The position numbers and the translations under genes were made by a program. This document shows, piece after piece, positions 36,541 to 48,497 of a stretch of 64,000 nucleotides of DNA (positions are counted from its first letter, which is position 1; every line of letters starts with the position of its first letter). The notes below the pieces were generated by a model. The model worked only from the letters and a program-made list of their open reading frames with translations. It was not told where the DNA came from and did no database searches. The stretch comes from Coprinus comatus (Eukaryota > Basidiomycota > Agaricomycetes > Agaricales > Agaricaceae): the NCBI GenBank assembly GCA_034638255.1, contig JAWPGT010000027.1:186001-250000 (forward strand). The letters run 5' to 3'.

Positions 36541-37026
36541 TCACGCCGCTATTTAGATATGTGCTAATTCTTGGGTGGTATAAGGATGTACCTTTACGAC
36601 GTTAATGAATGTGTTTGCACATATAGGTATGGGTGTGCACTGTGAGCATGCTGCACCATAGGGTGAAGAGATTTCAGAGAACGAAACCAGGATGAGAAGT
36701 CCATGTCGGATGCGATAAGGGTATGGAGCATACGTAAATACCATCTCTATCGATTTAATACAATACACCTTACATATTGACCTCATGAACAAAGCTTTTT
36801 ACAACCACTATGTCCCTTAAATTTCCAATGGTAAATATATCTTCTCGACTCTTTGAGGACTCAAATATGTATTCGCTTAGTGTTAAAGACAATCACATAT
36901 ATTAGTGTCGAACTTTCCTATGATCAAGAGTTGGAAGAATATTTTGTGTCACCCTAACGTTTCCAGAAAATCACTAGATTGCAATACTGTAATTTTGTGA
37001 CGCGGATTCTGTTCCAACAGTAGTGG
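36541..37026. other. Spacer next to the copy E tail
   Basis: No gene supported. Recurs as 44250-44648 and 62990-63480, each time directly before a DUF6535 tail; contains AATCACATATATTAG and TTTTGTGTCACCC strings. A matching block also precedes copy C (about 26215-26420). Confidence 0.5.
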
Positions 37027-38285
37027 TTAAGCCTGAGAACCGGTCAACTCTTTGACATGATAATGTGTAGACAGAGATAAAGTTGATGGAGTGCTTTCTT
37101 GATCTTGTCCCGACGCAGAGGGCAAGGCTTGGTTTACTATCCAAAGCCCAGCGACGTCTAGTTGTGAGGAGTGAGTGAGAACGTGTGAATCCTGACTGGT
37201 GGATGTCTCGTTGGGAAGAGGTGATGTGGGCCGACTGGATGCAGAAGTTGAAATCACATTCATGGCTGGTGGGATTTCTAGTCCAGCAGGCACGACTGAA
37301 ACACTATTGGGTGAATGTTCTTCGAAATCCTGCAATGATGAAAGAACAGGTGAAACTGGATTTCGAGTGCCAACACCCAAAGTAGTAAAATGAAAAAGCT
37401 ATGATTGTGGTGATCGATGTGGACAAAGCATGGGTTCGAGTAAAGTCTGGTCACTTGAAGTCAGGAAGGAGAACTGGCAGGTGGGGAGGATAGTGGTGCA
37501 GATAATAGATACACTAGATAGACCAAACAGAACTGTTATATGCCCCGAGGCAAGCGACCTTGATTCCCATTGTGAGACCATGAACCCAATAAAAAAGAGA
37601 CCGAGTGCGATCAGAAGAAGTAGTGGTAGCATGTTGAGGAAGATTAAAACGCCCCAGGTCCGAAGACTCTTGTAGCGTTGATGTTGTAGTAATAGGTCCT
37701 CTTTGTTTGACACGCCTGTGATGTTCCTACCAAACTCTCGCAACCATTGTAGACATACAATTCCCCCTAGAACCGAAAGAAGGCTGAGCGCAAGGCTGAC
37801 AGAGTATAAAGTGTTGACATGTTGAGCATAAAGCAAAGCTGTTACTTCTGGATTGAGAGTTATGGGAAAATCCGATCTTGGATTCGATAGATTACTGAGT
37901 TGCAAAACAATTGTTTGTAGTAAAGCCACAGTCATCTCTGCAGCATCACCCTGTGTTGTCTTGGCTGCTTCGATAGTGAAAGCCGTGACAATGGCAGAAA
38001 AGAGACCGGCCTGTACAAATGTCAATAGTATATAAAGATGTAACCGAGTTACTCACAAAGATCAGCAGATTGTGTAACTCTTCCTTCCAGCTCTCATATG
38101 TTTCCTTTGTTAGAGCCTCCGCCCGTTTATTTCAAGACTTCCATCTTTTTGCATCTGCTTCGTTGTCAGTAACCTTCAAGTTCTATGTGTATATTGCCTC
38201 AGCATGTCTATTTCATTTGATTATTCTGTAGTTGACTTACAGGGTCTATTCCTTCCAAAGCTGTACTCTTAGCCTCAGCAACAAT
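37027..38285 (-). pseudogene. DUF6535 membrane protein, copy E (internal deletion, start lost)
   Basis: Exon 1 equivalent is 38241-38285, but the ATG of other copies reads ATT here. Exon 2 is 38057-38182 with a TGA or shift after AKRW. Exon 3 starts at 38010 with AGLFSAIVTAFTIEAAKTTQ and keeps all four membrane spans (LYSVSLALSLLSVLGGIV, GVLIFLNMLPLLLLIALGLF). Near 37385-37395, just after SPQSxLFHF, it jumps directly into the Ser/Thr tail (TTLGVGTRNPVSPVLSSLQD). The cytosolic half of exon 3, the C-terminal helical domain and their introns (about 2.5-3 kb in other copies) are missing. Confidence 0.75.
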
Positions 38286-38663
38286 GGAGAAAGTAAAATA
38301 AGAGAAACTGTATCTGTCAAGATAAAGTTACCAGGAGTCAATAAAATCAATACGCACCTCACGATATCGAGATATACTATAGTTTATCAACAGTAGACCG
38401 ATGCTAGTGTTTGTTTTGTACCAGGTACACTGGTATGGAGTGCCTTGGGAATGATTGTGGTGGAATAGGAAAGAACGGTATTGAGCATGCACCCACTGAT
38501 TATCACAGTTCTTCAAACACGTTGTTGGACCAATTCGGCGTCAATCACACTTTTGATTCCACTGTGAGGGATACAGCTGAGTTACGAGTACAACCTTTTA
38601 TGTATCCAAAATGGCCCGCTGTTCGTTGCGATGACAGCATGTTTTGACGCTCAAACTAAACCC

Positions 38664-38990
38664 TTAGTAAGAGCCCAAATCAGTACACAGCGAGATCAGC
38701 TTCCCAATTGTCTTCAGCATACGTAGAGTCCACATGAAAAAAAAACATTTTTTCTGGCAGTAAACCATGATCAGACAGTGTAAAAGTAAAGCCCTGAAGT
38801 TTGGAATCTCGGATATGAAGATAAAGCCTTCAGGCGATAAATTATGAACTAGTAGAGAGTCATAACAGGCTAGTAACGATGAGGAAGACATGTGGATGCA
38901 GTAGGAAGATAACAGACACAGATCGAGTGAAGCGTACCAATAAACGTTGGGGAATAGAGGGTTGTCATTGACGTAACGACACATGGACAC
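38664..38990 (-). pseudogene. Possible membrane-protein family fragment
   Basis: Short minus-strand frame with hydrophobic residues; its right flank (about 38880-38960) resembles the end of the 34.5-34.9-kb fragment (AGATCGAGTGAAGC-type string). Weak. Confidence 0.2.
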
Positions 38991-39070
38991 CAGTCAATTG
39001 ATCAGCTATTCCGAAACATCAGAGTAATAATCACCATGTCGAGAATATAAATGCTTGGTAATCACATATT

Positions 39071-39860
39071 CTAATTCGTCGTCGGACTCGGATTCACCTT
39101 CCCTTGAATGAGGATAAGAACTGTGTCAGAAGGAGAGAGATGTGAATCTGACGAACTTGATAACATTTGTGCTGGTTTTCGTTCTCTATGACCATTTCCA
39201 TTTCCACTTCCATTACCATATCCCTTCCTATCAACCCTTTCCCTTTCCTCTTGGATGGTCTTCGTCAAAACTGATGACGGAACTTTAGCAACCAGGCTCG
39301 CCACCTTTGTGGTAATGCGAGCAGACCACGGCGGGTATCCAATTTGTCCCAGCTGAACACTAGGGTTGAATTGTGCATAATTCACAAATCTAGAAAATCA
39401 TGGCAAGAATACAAAAAAATACGTCAGCGTCAGAATAGAGCGTGTCAAGCCTTCAGTACTTACATTTTATGGATCTCCTTGATTCAAGCCATGCAGCCAC
39501 ATCGTACCAATTCTTTGAAACATAGAATCCAATGTTCATACGTCCAAAAGATGTCTATGAAGTTTAAAAAAATTCTAAATCCCGATTTCGATTCTTACTA
39601 CTGTTAGTGTCAAGCAAATTGGACAACGGGGTCACTACTTACGGCTTCAGACTCGTCATCCATGACTTCCTGGACATTCGAGTCGGGTGCGACTGGTGAT
39701 CGAGGGGGAAGTGGAAGTGTGATGATAGGTGGCAGTTGGTTGATTTAGATTGATTTGTAGGAAATGAGATAGGCTGTATCCATGAATGGTGAAGATGAAG
39801 ATAACAGAACTGTGAGCGAATAAGCGAGGTGCAAGGGAAGAGAAAGACGCTATACATACA
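39071..39860 (-). pseudogene. Zinc-cluster-like family relic
   Basis: Minus strand: VQLGQIGYPPWSARITTKVA and VDRKGYGNGSGNGNGHRERK (39190-39370) match the SHVGLPPWSAQ / VDRMEYGNG blocks. Exon 1 remnants lie at 39490-39860. The second half of the cysteine motif is missing: NYAQF follows directly on the VQL block near 39380. Confidence 0.5.
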
Positions 39861-40204
39861 CCACATATTCCAACAGGATTCAAGTAATACCCGTTAAAAT
39901 ATCATTGACCTGACTTCTTTATGACTTCTCTGTACAATGGAAAAAGAAAAAGAGACTCGTAGCGATGGTCACTGGCGGAAAGAGATGCCTTATAGCTTGG
40001 AGAACGGGGTCAATGTTGAGCGAGGTTATTATAGGATGAATGATGTTCGGGATCTGGAAATATTGAATTATTCCAGTATCAATGACATTTTTAATGCTAC
40101 GGATGTCTTTATGTAGTTCTAGTACATTATCAATATAGGTGAATACAAAAGATAGGCTTGTGACGTACCAGTGCTCCGTGTTTTCCTCTATCTTTCCAGC
40201 CCCT

Positions 40205-40720
40205 TCACACTTTTCTCAACATCACCGTGTAAACCCCATATCGTGCGCCTCGGTCAATGTCTTGTGAAGTCAGGGATCGATAGAACTTCATGCAGAGAAT
40301 ACGCATGACGCGAAGCGAGACAAATCCAATATGCCAGGCACGGAGCACTTGTGAATTGTGGCTAGCCTTTGTTTTATCACCATCGCAGTATGACAGGATA
40401 CGGACGTAGAGCTTGAAAACGTATGCCGATGTTGCATTGAGTAGATACACGTACTGTATAAATGACATGACTCAGTAATATTAGTCCTTCCTAACCACAA
40501 TGCATGCATGCATCATATACCACGTCATCCAGATGCCCAAATGATAGCATATACGACCTGTCCAAGTACGGTTCCAATGTGCATCCTATACTTGGAAGCC
40601 ACTGCAAGTACGGGCCAAATCTACCAGAAGATCAAGTGAAGCAGAGGACTAAAGTGTTGGGAAGTGAGAGAGAGTTTTGGCTATGACGTAATGTGTCAAC
40701 ACCCTGGAGAGTGGACTAAA
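40205..40720 (-). pseudogene. Membrane-protein family relic
   Basis: MSFIQYVYLLNATSAYVFKL (about 40410-40468) is the counterpart of MSFIQHEYILNAISAYLFKL at 31.2 kb. The preceding part (40480-40600) corresponds to DVADGGWMDG / VYAIIRVSG in broken frames. Confidence 0.45.
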
Positions 40721-40849
40721 ATAGAACGATGGTCAGAGTGTCGACTGTACCTCATGATTTTGATTTAAAGTCAAATCTCTACTTCTCTAAACACCTCACA
40801 AAATGCATTGAATATCAACACAAAGTATAGGTATTAGGTATTATTCCAA

Positions 40850-42310
40850 TTACGTTGATGATGTTCTCTCTGCCAGAGTCAGCATGACATCTACCAACAA
40901 CACTGAAGGTTTTGAAGTAGGGTATTCAAGTTTGCTAGTGTCAGCGCTCCTAGTTGGTTGACCATTTATATTCCCAGGATGGCCTTGAATCCTTGCTGAG
41001 TGCCCAACCGATGCTTTCTGAGCTCCTCGAGTAGTAGTCGGTTGAGGTCTACCATGCATAGATGAAGTCCAAGACTCCAAGTATTACATTGAAAGATACA
41101 ATTTCATTTGGATTCTCTGCAAGACCGGTGACTGGGACGTCAGATTCTCTGACGAAATCTTCATTCCTGATGTTTGACGTTGATGCGTCACCAGCACGTA
41201 TAAAGCAGGTCGCTTCTGACCTATACAATGCAACCCAATCTTTTGATTTTCTTTATCAGAGCCAGGTTCACCATCCATCATTTTCGTCTCATGTTCTAAT
41301 TCACCTTCCTTTGACTCAGCTTCCATCTCAGATTCGGATTCGACTTTTGAACCAGAATGAAAACCAAAATGAGGATCAGATCCGGAGGAGAGAAGTGCCG
41401 GTGTGAAGTTAACGAACCTGATAAGGTGCCTCTTTTTTCGTCTTCCACGACTATTCCCATTCCCATATTCCTTTCTATCAGTACCTTTCCCTTTCCTCTT
41501 CGGTCTCTTCCTCGTCAAAACTAAAGTCGGAGGCTTCGCAACCGGGCTCGCCACCTTCATAGTAATAAGGGTAGACTGCAGTCGCAATCTACACCAGTTC
41601 TAGTCTCAGTCCCAGACACCTGTCCGGAATCCTCATGAATACCAGTACCAACGTGGCCATCACAAACACCACTTCCTCTAGGAGGAACAAGTTCATGAGA
41701 TAATCATACTCCATTTCCTCCAAGCTCAATTTCTCCATGATCATTCACTTTCTAAAAGCATTTGTACGTGAACAAACATGATATCTTTCATCACATAATT
41801 GACATTGTATACTCTTACGATTACATCTGATTCTAGAACCTGGTTGAATCATACACAATTCGCAAATCTAGAAAACCAACAAAACAAAGATCGAGACAAG
41901 ACGTGTAAGGCAAATTGCTCAGATACTTAAAAGTAACTCACATATTCCGGATCTCCTTTATTCAACCCCTTCAACCATATTCTAGCACTCTTCTGAAACA
42001 TAGAATCTATATATCCAAAGGGATGCCTATAAAATTTAAAAAAACTCGGTCCAAACATCAGACACCAAATCTCGACTTCGGCTCTTAATACTGTCAGTGT
42101 CGGGTTGATCCGTTTCAGACTCGTCATCCATAGCTTCCTAAACATTCGAATGAGCCACGACGTGTAGATGAACAGGAAAAAGGACATGTGAAGGAGGTGA
42201 AAGTGAAAGTGTGGTGGTAGGTGGTAAGTGACATCCGTTCATTAGTTGAGTTAGATTGATTTGTAGGTGCAGTAATTAGGACATAGGGATAGACTGGATC
42301 TGTGAATAAC
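40850..42310 (-). pseudogene. Zinc-cluster-like family relic with the fullest cysteine motif
   Basis: Near 41755-41870 the minus strand reads ICELCMIQPGSRIRCNR then KSIQCQLCDERYHVCSRTNA: Cys spacing C-x2-C-x9-C-x6-C-x2-C-x6-C, close to the fungal Zn2Cys6 pattern. A 167-codon frame (41084-41587) carries KGKGTDRKEYGNGNSRGRRK, GSKVESESEMEAESKEGELE and HCIGQKRPALYV. Between them (41590-41750) frames change. Exon 1 remnants (FQKSARIWLKGLNKGDPEY) are at 41950-42010. DNA binding by such clusters is known for fungal transcription factors; for this family it is inference. Confidence 0.5.
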
Positions 42311-42699
42311 GAAGGTGAAGGCGACGACAATACTATGAGCGAACAACCAAGAGGCAAGGACGGTGACGGACGCTGCAGAGAGAAAGAGAGAGGGAGAGAA
42401 GGAGAGAGAAGCTCAGAACCAAAACACGGCGGATGATACCAAGTCCTTTCGAACAGGTACTGCCACAGAGAGATCCTGCAAGTCAAAACCCAAAAAGGGT
42501 GCAACCTAAGAAAAACGAAACAAAGGAATTGTAACTGTGCAGCGGAGACATGCACCACGTTCCAGGAGGAATAAACTTTCTTGAAGTGATATCCGATGTT
42601 GTTGACCACATGTTCTGAACGAGCCAGCGTAGATCGAGTGAAGCAGAGCGTAGCAGTTGCTGGTTGAGGGGAAAGAAGTCGTTGACATAATGTCACCAA

Positions 42700-43190
42700 C
42701 TGCAAAGTACAGAAACGCATTGACCAGGTCCAATCACGTTGACCGAACTCTCTTTCACTGATTGGAAGCACATTAAATCATCCGTCGTCACCTACATCAA
42801 CCTTTCTGGGTGAGTTCATGCTGTATTTACTCAATCTAATGGCTGAACAGAATCCATATGTTCAGTTGTGTGTTTTTGTACAGTGACTGACCATATCTTA
42901 ACGGCCCATGGAGTAGAGGTTATGCAAGAGCTTCACCTCATATGAATTAATTCCCAAGAACTACGGAACTCTGGCCACTGAGTGCATGATACAAGCCATC
43001 GCTGAAAACATCATCACCCCTCCTCAACAATACACATCCCCAATCACAATCACTTTCGACGAAATTTGCACCAGCTCACTGTCCATGCTGCTCACAGTAA
43101 TGTCGCTTATCGGAAGAAGGGGCTGGGATTGACTAGAGTCGAGCCGTTACAGACCTTAGAGCTGGGGAAATGAGATAGAGGCTCCAGGAA
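42700..43190 (+). other. Repeated unknown family X, copy 2
   Basis: Homologous to 60980-61900 (shared strings CACATTAAATCATCCGTCG-like at about 42769, GAGGTTATGCAAGAG at about 42916, ACCTTAGAGCTGGGGAAA at 43153). Frames are broken and the copy is shortened at about 42980. Confidence 0.35.
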
Positions 43191-43197
43191 TCGACAC

Positions 43198-44250
43198 ATG
43201 TTATTATCCGGTGAGTTGTTTCTCGTTCGACTGTGTAGTACAGTACTCCCAAAGCTCACTCTCACTCTCAACCAACAACATCACTTCAAATTTCTGTTGC
43301 AATCAGAGCTAGAATTGTGTTTCATGAACCTATGCTTCAAGCAAGTGAATTGCCAAGGTTATTATGGTGAACAAAAGGACCAGTAATATTTATCTTGTGA
43401 GTTCTTTCTTACCGTGTTCCACACCATCGATCATCTTCACGTACTTTGATAAACATTTTTCATCTACAGGAACCTCCAGGAAACCTCCTAAACTCGTGAA
43501 AAAGATACGTACGTTCTCAATCCTACTACAGAAAATAGATGTATCTGTATCTTTTGTATATTCGGTTTTGCGGCATTGTCTATGATAAATCATTGACATC
43601 GTTGGCTGTCTCTTTTGACGTTGTAGAAATCGATAATGTCATTCCGCAAGAGGAGTGAAGTTGGTCTGTATGTACCCTTGAAAACGAGGTGGGTTTTATG
43701 TTTTTTCATATTCCATTTCCTGAAACGCATACCCATCTGACATCGTTTTAAAGTAACTCATTTCAACACTTAATGCGTACCAAGATCTTTGATCGAATCG
43801 AGTGTCACTGACATTGATTATATCCCGCCAACTTCTACGCCCATTAAAACCCTTCGACGACCCTCGTACCAAGAGTTCCGATACAGTACAAGACCATCTT
43901 CATCATCACGCTCTTCCTCAACTTTTGAATCAAACGGATTCAACTTCCTATTAGGAATCCAGTTTGGAGTGTTCCTTTTCATGTTGGTTGACCTAATTTA
44001 AGCTACGTATCACCCAATTTCGCTTATATATTCCTGACGGTGGTATTCAACAAGGTCTCTTTCGCTGAGGGTCACCGGTACGACTCATTTCATAACTTTA
44101 ATTTCAATACACTGACGTCCCATCGTACTCACAAGGATTCCCTCAATAGTGATCTATGGCAACAACAAACGAGAAACAGCGCAACTGGAGTACTGTGTAT
44201 CTTTGATACAAATCACGCCGCTATTATAATTCGTGGTGCAACCTTGTAGT
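43198..44250 (+). other. Repeated unknown family Y, copy 2
   Basis: Starts ATGTTATTATCCG with a GTGAGT donor. The last part is the best preserved of the three copies: a 70-codon frame (43789-44001) with DYIPPTSTPIKTLRRPSYQE, a Ser-rich stretch, and a C-terminal hydrophobic segment FNFLLGIQFGVFLFMLVDLI that could be a membrane anchor. Upstream exons have stops. Family unknown. Confidence 0.35.
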
Positions 44251-44648
44251 AGAAAGATGTACTTTGTTACGTTAATGAATATGGTTGCAGAGAAGAGGTT
44301 TCAAAGCGGGAAACAAAGACGATGTCGGTGTGCGAGGCGGATACGATAAGTATGTAGAAGGTATCGGTTTAGTACAATACCTTTTTCAATGACTCCTGTT
44401 TCATTCCTTGTTTCGTTAACTTTCCAATGATAAGTATATCATCTCAACTCCTTGAGAATCAAACATATATTCACTTATTGTGAGAGACAATTACATATAT
44501 TGGTGTTAACCTCTCCTCCAATCATTACTATAAGAGTCCAAAGAATAAATCATGTCACCCCCTCATTCTGACAATTCGAATGTTTTCGGAGAACCACCAG
44601 ACTGCAATATCATGTTTCGTTACACAGATTCTGTTCCAACACGAGTGG

Positions 44649-47569
44649 TTAAGCCTCAGGACCGGTCAACTCTTCGGCATGATAATGTGTAGACAAAGAT
44701 GGAGTCGATGGAGTGCTTTGTAGATCTTGTACCGCAGAGGGCAATGCTTGGTTTACGGTCCCAAGACCAACGCCATCTGATTGTGAGGAGGGAGTGATAA
44801 CATGTGAATCTTGACTGGTGGATGTCTCGTTGGGAAGAGGTGATGTGGGCCGACTGGATGCGGAAGTTGAAATCACATTCGTGGCTGGTGGGATTGCTGG
44901 CCTAGCAGGCACAACTGAAATGCTATTAGATGAATGTTGTTCGAAATCTTGCGATGATGAAAGAACAGGTGAAACTGGATTTTGAGCACCAACGCCCGAT
45001 GTCGTAGCTGTTTCGTGAAAATTGTAGGATTGCAAGGGAGCTGGCAAGGAGGGTGTAGTAGACATGGGCAGAGCTTCAGTAGAGTATATTGCTAGAGTGA
45101 CTTGGTCAGTTATTCCATCGTGTAAGTCTGTTTCATGAAATTTGTTAGATTGCAGGGAAGCTGACGGGGAAATGATAAGATTCGGTGTAGTGGCCATAGG
45201 TAGATTCTCAGTAATATGTGTTGCTGAAACGATTTGGCCAGTGTCTTTGACTTTGAGTAGACTGTTAGATATATTACGAGAGATAAACTTGCGACATACT
45301 AGAAGTGGATATATGCTCAATTTTTCCTGATGCTTCACCACCAGACTCAACAACCTCATGAATTCCCCATACCTCCTTCAATCTCACATTGAAGTTGTCT
45401 ATCACAGCCCATACAGGCTCCAGGTCTTCATTGTTGTTAGGATCAGGTAGTGTGTGTGGAATGGTGAAGTGTCTTGGGTGCAGGACAGAAAATATTGAGC
45501 GCGAGTGTTGAACGTGTTCTTCTGCAGCAGAGAGTATTGCGTTGAGGGTTGTTTCGATGGAAGGAAGTATACTGGATAGCCCCCATGAGTGTTGTAGGAT
45601 GTGTTTAGTGTAGAGAAAGATGCCATTCAATATCCATTCTGTGTCAATGAGATGCTTCGAGGCAAGGTCTTCTATGATTTTAAGGAAATGTTCTGCAAAC
45701 ACTGAGGAGTAACGGTGGTCAGAGAGAGCTGGCAGAGTAGATGAGAAGACGAACAAGAGTCAATAAAGCATTCATCACATTCCGCAAGCAACCTTTCAAG
45801 TATTGGTGCAACATCTTTGTAGTGTGTAGAGTCCACAGAAGAAAAGACTCTGGTGAATATATAGGCCAAGTATTCACACTTATGCTCTGAGCTGAGTTTA
45901 TCCCGGAGTTTGTCGCAGAGATGACGTATGTGAGGAAGTGATCGAGTGGTTGGACGCTTGCACAGTTCTTGCAAAATGGGAATTGTCTCACGGCATGGCC
46001 CAGAGTCTTGATGGATGACATGACAGGCAACAGCCACAGCATTCTCTGGAGTAACCCACGTATTCTCAGAACTCCTCAAGCCAGTAGCAATGTCTACTAA
46101 GAGAGCTAGACCAAATATTATTAAAGGAATATATATAACATATAATAGACTTTACCTCTTCGAGAATCGCGGTCCATATCACCAATGGATTTCTCCAATG
46201 CCGAAATATCTGACAGAGGTGCAGAACGATTGAATGAGATAGCTGACTTATTCCATTCTACCGTTGCGTCAATCGCTGCCTTTGCACGAAACTTGTGGAT
46301 AATTTCAGTGTCAGTGAGGTTATTATCTGCTTCAAATGATGTCAACAACGCTTGCTCCTCCCAATTCCACTTGACATCGGCAGGTGCATCTTTTTCCTTC
46401 AACTTCATCCGTGACCCATGACAAGATGCAAATACCATACAAGAGTATGCATCCAAGGCAACCGTAGTCGCCTGTCTGTACTCGCGTGATATCCACAACA
46501 GTGATTGATGTATTGATTCCACAGCCCCTGCTTTCTCTTTCCACCTTTTCACACCATTCGTATCATATTCCAACCAACTGCTGATACCCTTCAATGTGTT
46601 CCAGATGTCCGATCTTAGCTTCAATAGTGGCAGATTGGTGATAAGGAAAAAAAGCTTTTGCAGGATTACATGAAAAAGCCATGATTGAGGTGATCGGTAT
46701 GGACAAAGGACGGGTCGAGGGTTGTTTGCACCAGTTGATTTTCCTACAAGGAAGAGGAACTGACAGGTGGGGAGGACTGTGGTACAGACAATAAATCCAC
46801 CAGATAGAGCAACAAGGAACGCCACAGGTCCAGAGGCAAGTGACTTTGATTCCCATTGCGAGACCATGAACCCAACGAAGAAGAGACCAAGCGCAATCAG
46901 TAGGAAAAGTGGTATCATATTGAGGATGATCAAGACACCCCACTTCCGGAGACTCTCATGACGTTGATGTTGTAGAAATAGGTCATCTCTGTTTGATACA
47001 CCTGTGATATTCCTACTAAACTCTTGCAGCCATTGTAGACACAGAATCCCTCCCAGAACCGAAACAAGACTAAGCGCAAGGCTGACGGAGAATAACACGT
47101 TGATGCGCTGGGAGGAGATGGAAGGCGTCATTTCTGGGTTGAGGGGAATAGGAACATTTGCTTGTGGATTTGATTGATTATTTAGTTGCAGGATGATTGT
47201 TCGTAGTAAAAGTACTGTCATCTCTGCCGGATCGCCCTGTATTGACCTGGCGGCTTCGATAGTAAAAGCGGTGACAATTGCCGAAAAGAGACCAGCCTGT
47301 AAAAGATTATCATGAGTATATATTACAATCCCAGAGTCAATGCTGCTTACAAAAATGAGAAGATTATTCAATCCTTTTGTCCAACTCTCATATGTTTCCT
47401 TTGTCAAAGACTCTGCCTTCCTGTTCAGCCCTTCACATCGTTTCGCGTCCGCATCCTCATCCACAACCTCTAAGCATACATATATTAGTGTTTATAACAT
47501 GATTCTCCACCGAACTTGACTTACAGGATCTATACCTTCTAACGCTATATTCCTACCATCAGCAATCAT
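44649..47569 (-). CDS. DUF6535 membrane protein, copy D (best preserved)
   Basis: Exons: 47525-47569 (MIADGRNIALEGIDP), 47351-47467, 46156-47296, 45755-46105, 45300-45701, and a tail at 44649-45261. The first five exons stay in phase, giving 685 residues. DUF6535 domain: about 15-145, with likely membrane spans near 55-72 (AGLFSAIVTAFTIEAAR), 119-141, 174-199 (GVLIILNMIPLFLLIALGLF) and 211-237. Residues about 240-435 are soluble (CPYRSPQSWLFH, WNWEEQALLTSFE). The C-terminal helical domain follows (NTWVTPENAVAVACHVI, LPHIRHLCDKLRDKL, VAPILERLLAECDECF, FLKIIEDLASKHLI). The tail is Ser/Thr/Pro-rich. Odd points: exon 2 lacks nine bases present in copy C and needs a shifted AG; the junction into the tail is off by one base, so the tail may not be translated. 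The 54-bp intron 47297-47350 has no stop, so genomic DNA reads as one 447-codon frame. Function unknown. Confidence 0.75.
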
Positions 47570-47769
47570 ATTTATTGAATAAAAGGAAACTAGACAGTGG
47601 TGTGGTCAGGACATTCATTCTAATTCAAGGCAATTACTACAACGTACCATACGATGGCAAGGCATAACAAAGACGTTCGCTGTTATTCAAGCAAGGTGGA
47701 ATCAAAAGTTCAAGATGGGGGGCAGTTAGAGAGCACTAGCAACATCAATATTCAGTCTTCTCTTATGTA

Positions 47770-48496
47770 TGGTGCACATCACCTATACACCACTACTTTT
47801 GTACAGACGCCAATTTGGGAGTTGAACAAATTCAAGGTTCCCAAAAAGGAAATACCCCCCATATCAGCTTATCTAGTCTCAAAAATGCCTTGAAGACAAC
47901 ACAGAGAGCAGCTTGAGATTAATTTTTTTTAGAGAATGTCATAAATTCAGATAGAGGAGGGGTTTCAAGCAGTGGAAAATGCCCCTGAGTCTCAACCAAC
48001 CATTTGAAAATGTGAACATCAGACAAATTACAATCCATTGGATGAAGCATATTGAGGGAGACTCAGTGCAAAAGATACTTGGTTGATGTCAAACAATTTA
48101 GTTCCCGAAAATATAGGTCTCATTGCCGCACTCCAAAGCCTATGGCTAGCTTAATGGACCAGAAAATCTTATCTTATCTATGTAATTACGTAATTACGCC
48201 AATTGCATAATTTTCAAAAATAATAGCTTGCTAAATATTAAATATTTTTGAAAACCCTCTGGTAGAAGTACTTAGTTTGTTGAAAGGACCATTTTTACCA
48301 GAGCAATAAGGAAAATATGTCTTTCCCACGGCCCTGTTTGTTTTGTACAAAAGTAGTGGTGTATAGGTGACATGCACCATAGAAGTACTTAGTTTGTTGA
48401 AAGGACCATTTTTACCAGAGCAATAAGGAAAATATGTCTTTCCCACGGCCCTGTTTGTTTTGTACAAAAGTAGTGGTGTATAGGTGACATGCACCA
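47770..48496. mobile_element. Non-autonomous DNA transposon, 727 bp, TIRs, TA target site
   Basis: Ends are inverted repeats of about 36 bp: left TGGTGCACATCACCTATACA (47770 onward, continuing to TTTTGTACA), right its reverse complement ending at 48496, with two mismatches. TA is present on both sides (47768-47769 and 48497-48498). The duplicated locus (near 29319) has a single TA and no insert, an exact empty site. No transposase frame is visible. The TA target site and short TIRs fit a Tc1/mariner-type MITE; the superfamily is inference. The interior is AT-rich with several gene-free stretches. Confidence 0.88.
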
Positions 48497-48497
48497 T
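48264..48497. repeat. Tandem duplication of the element's right end, 2 x 117 bp
   Basis: The block beginning AGAAGTACTTAGTTTGTTG (48264) is repeated exactly from 48381, so the right TIR is present twice, once internally (ending about 48380) and once at the true end. Confidence 0.9.

Noticed and set aside
46121..47464. Single 447-codon gene without introns for DUF6535 copy D
   Set aside because: It reads through a 54-nt intron whose homologues in B and E are not multiples of three, and ends in the next intron.
48231..48497. 88-codon frame with a repeated peptide inside the TIR element
   Set aside because: The repeat is the 117-bp DNA duplication of the right end; 117 is divisible by three, so the frame repeats by chance.
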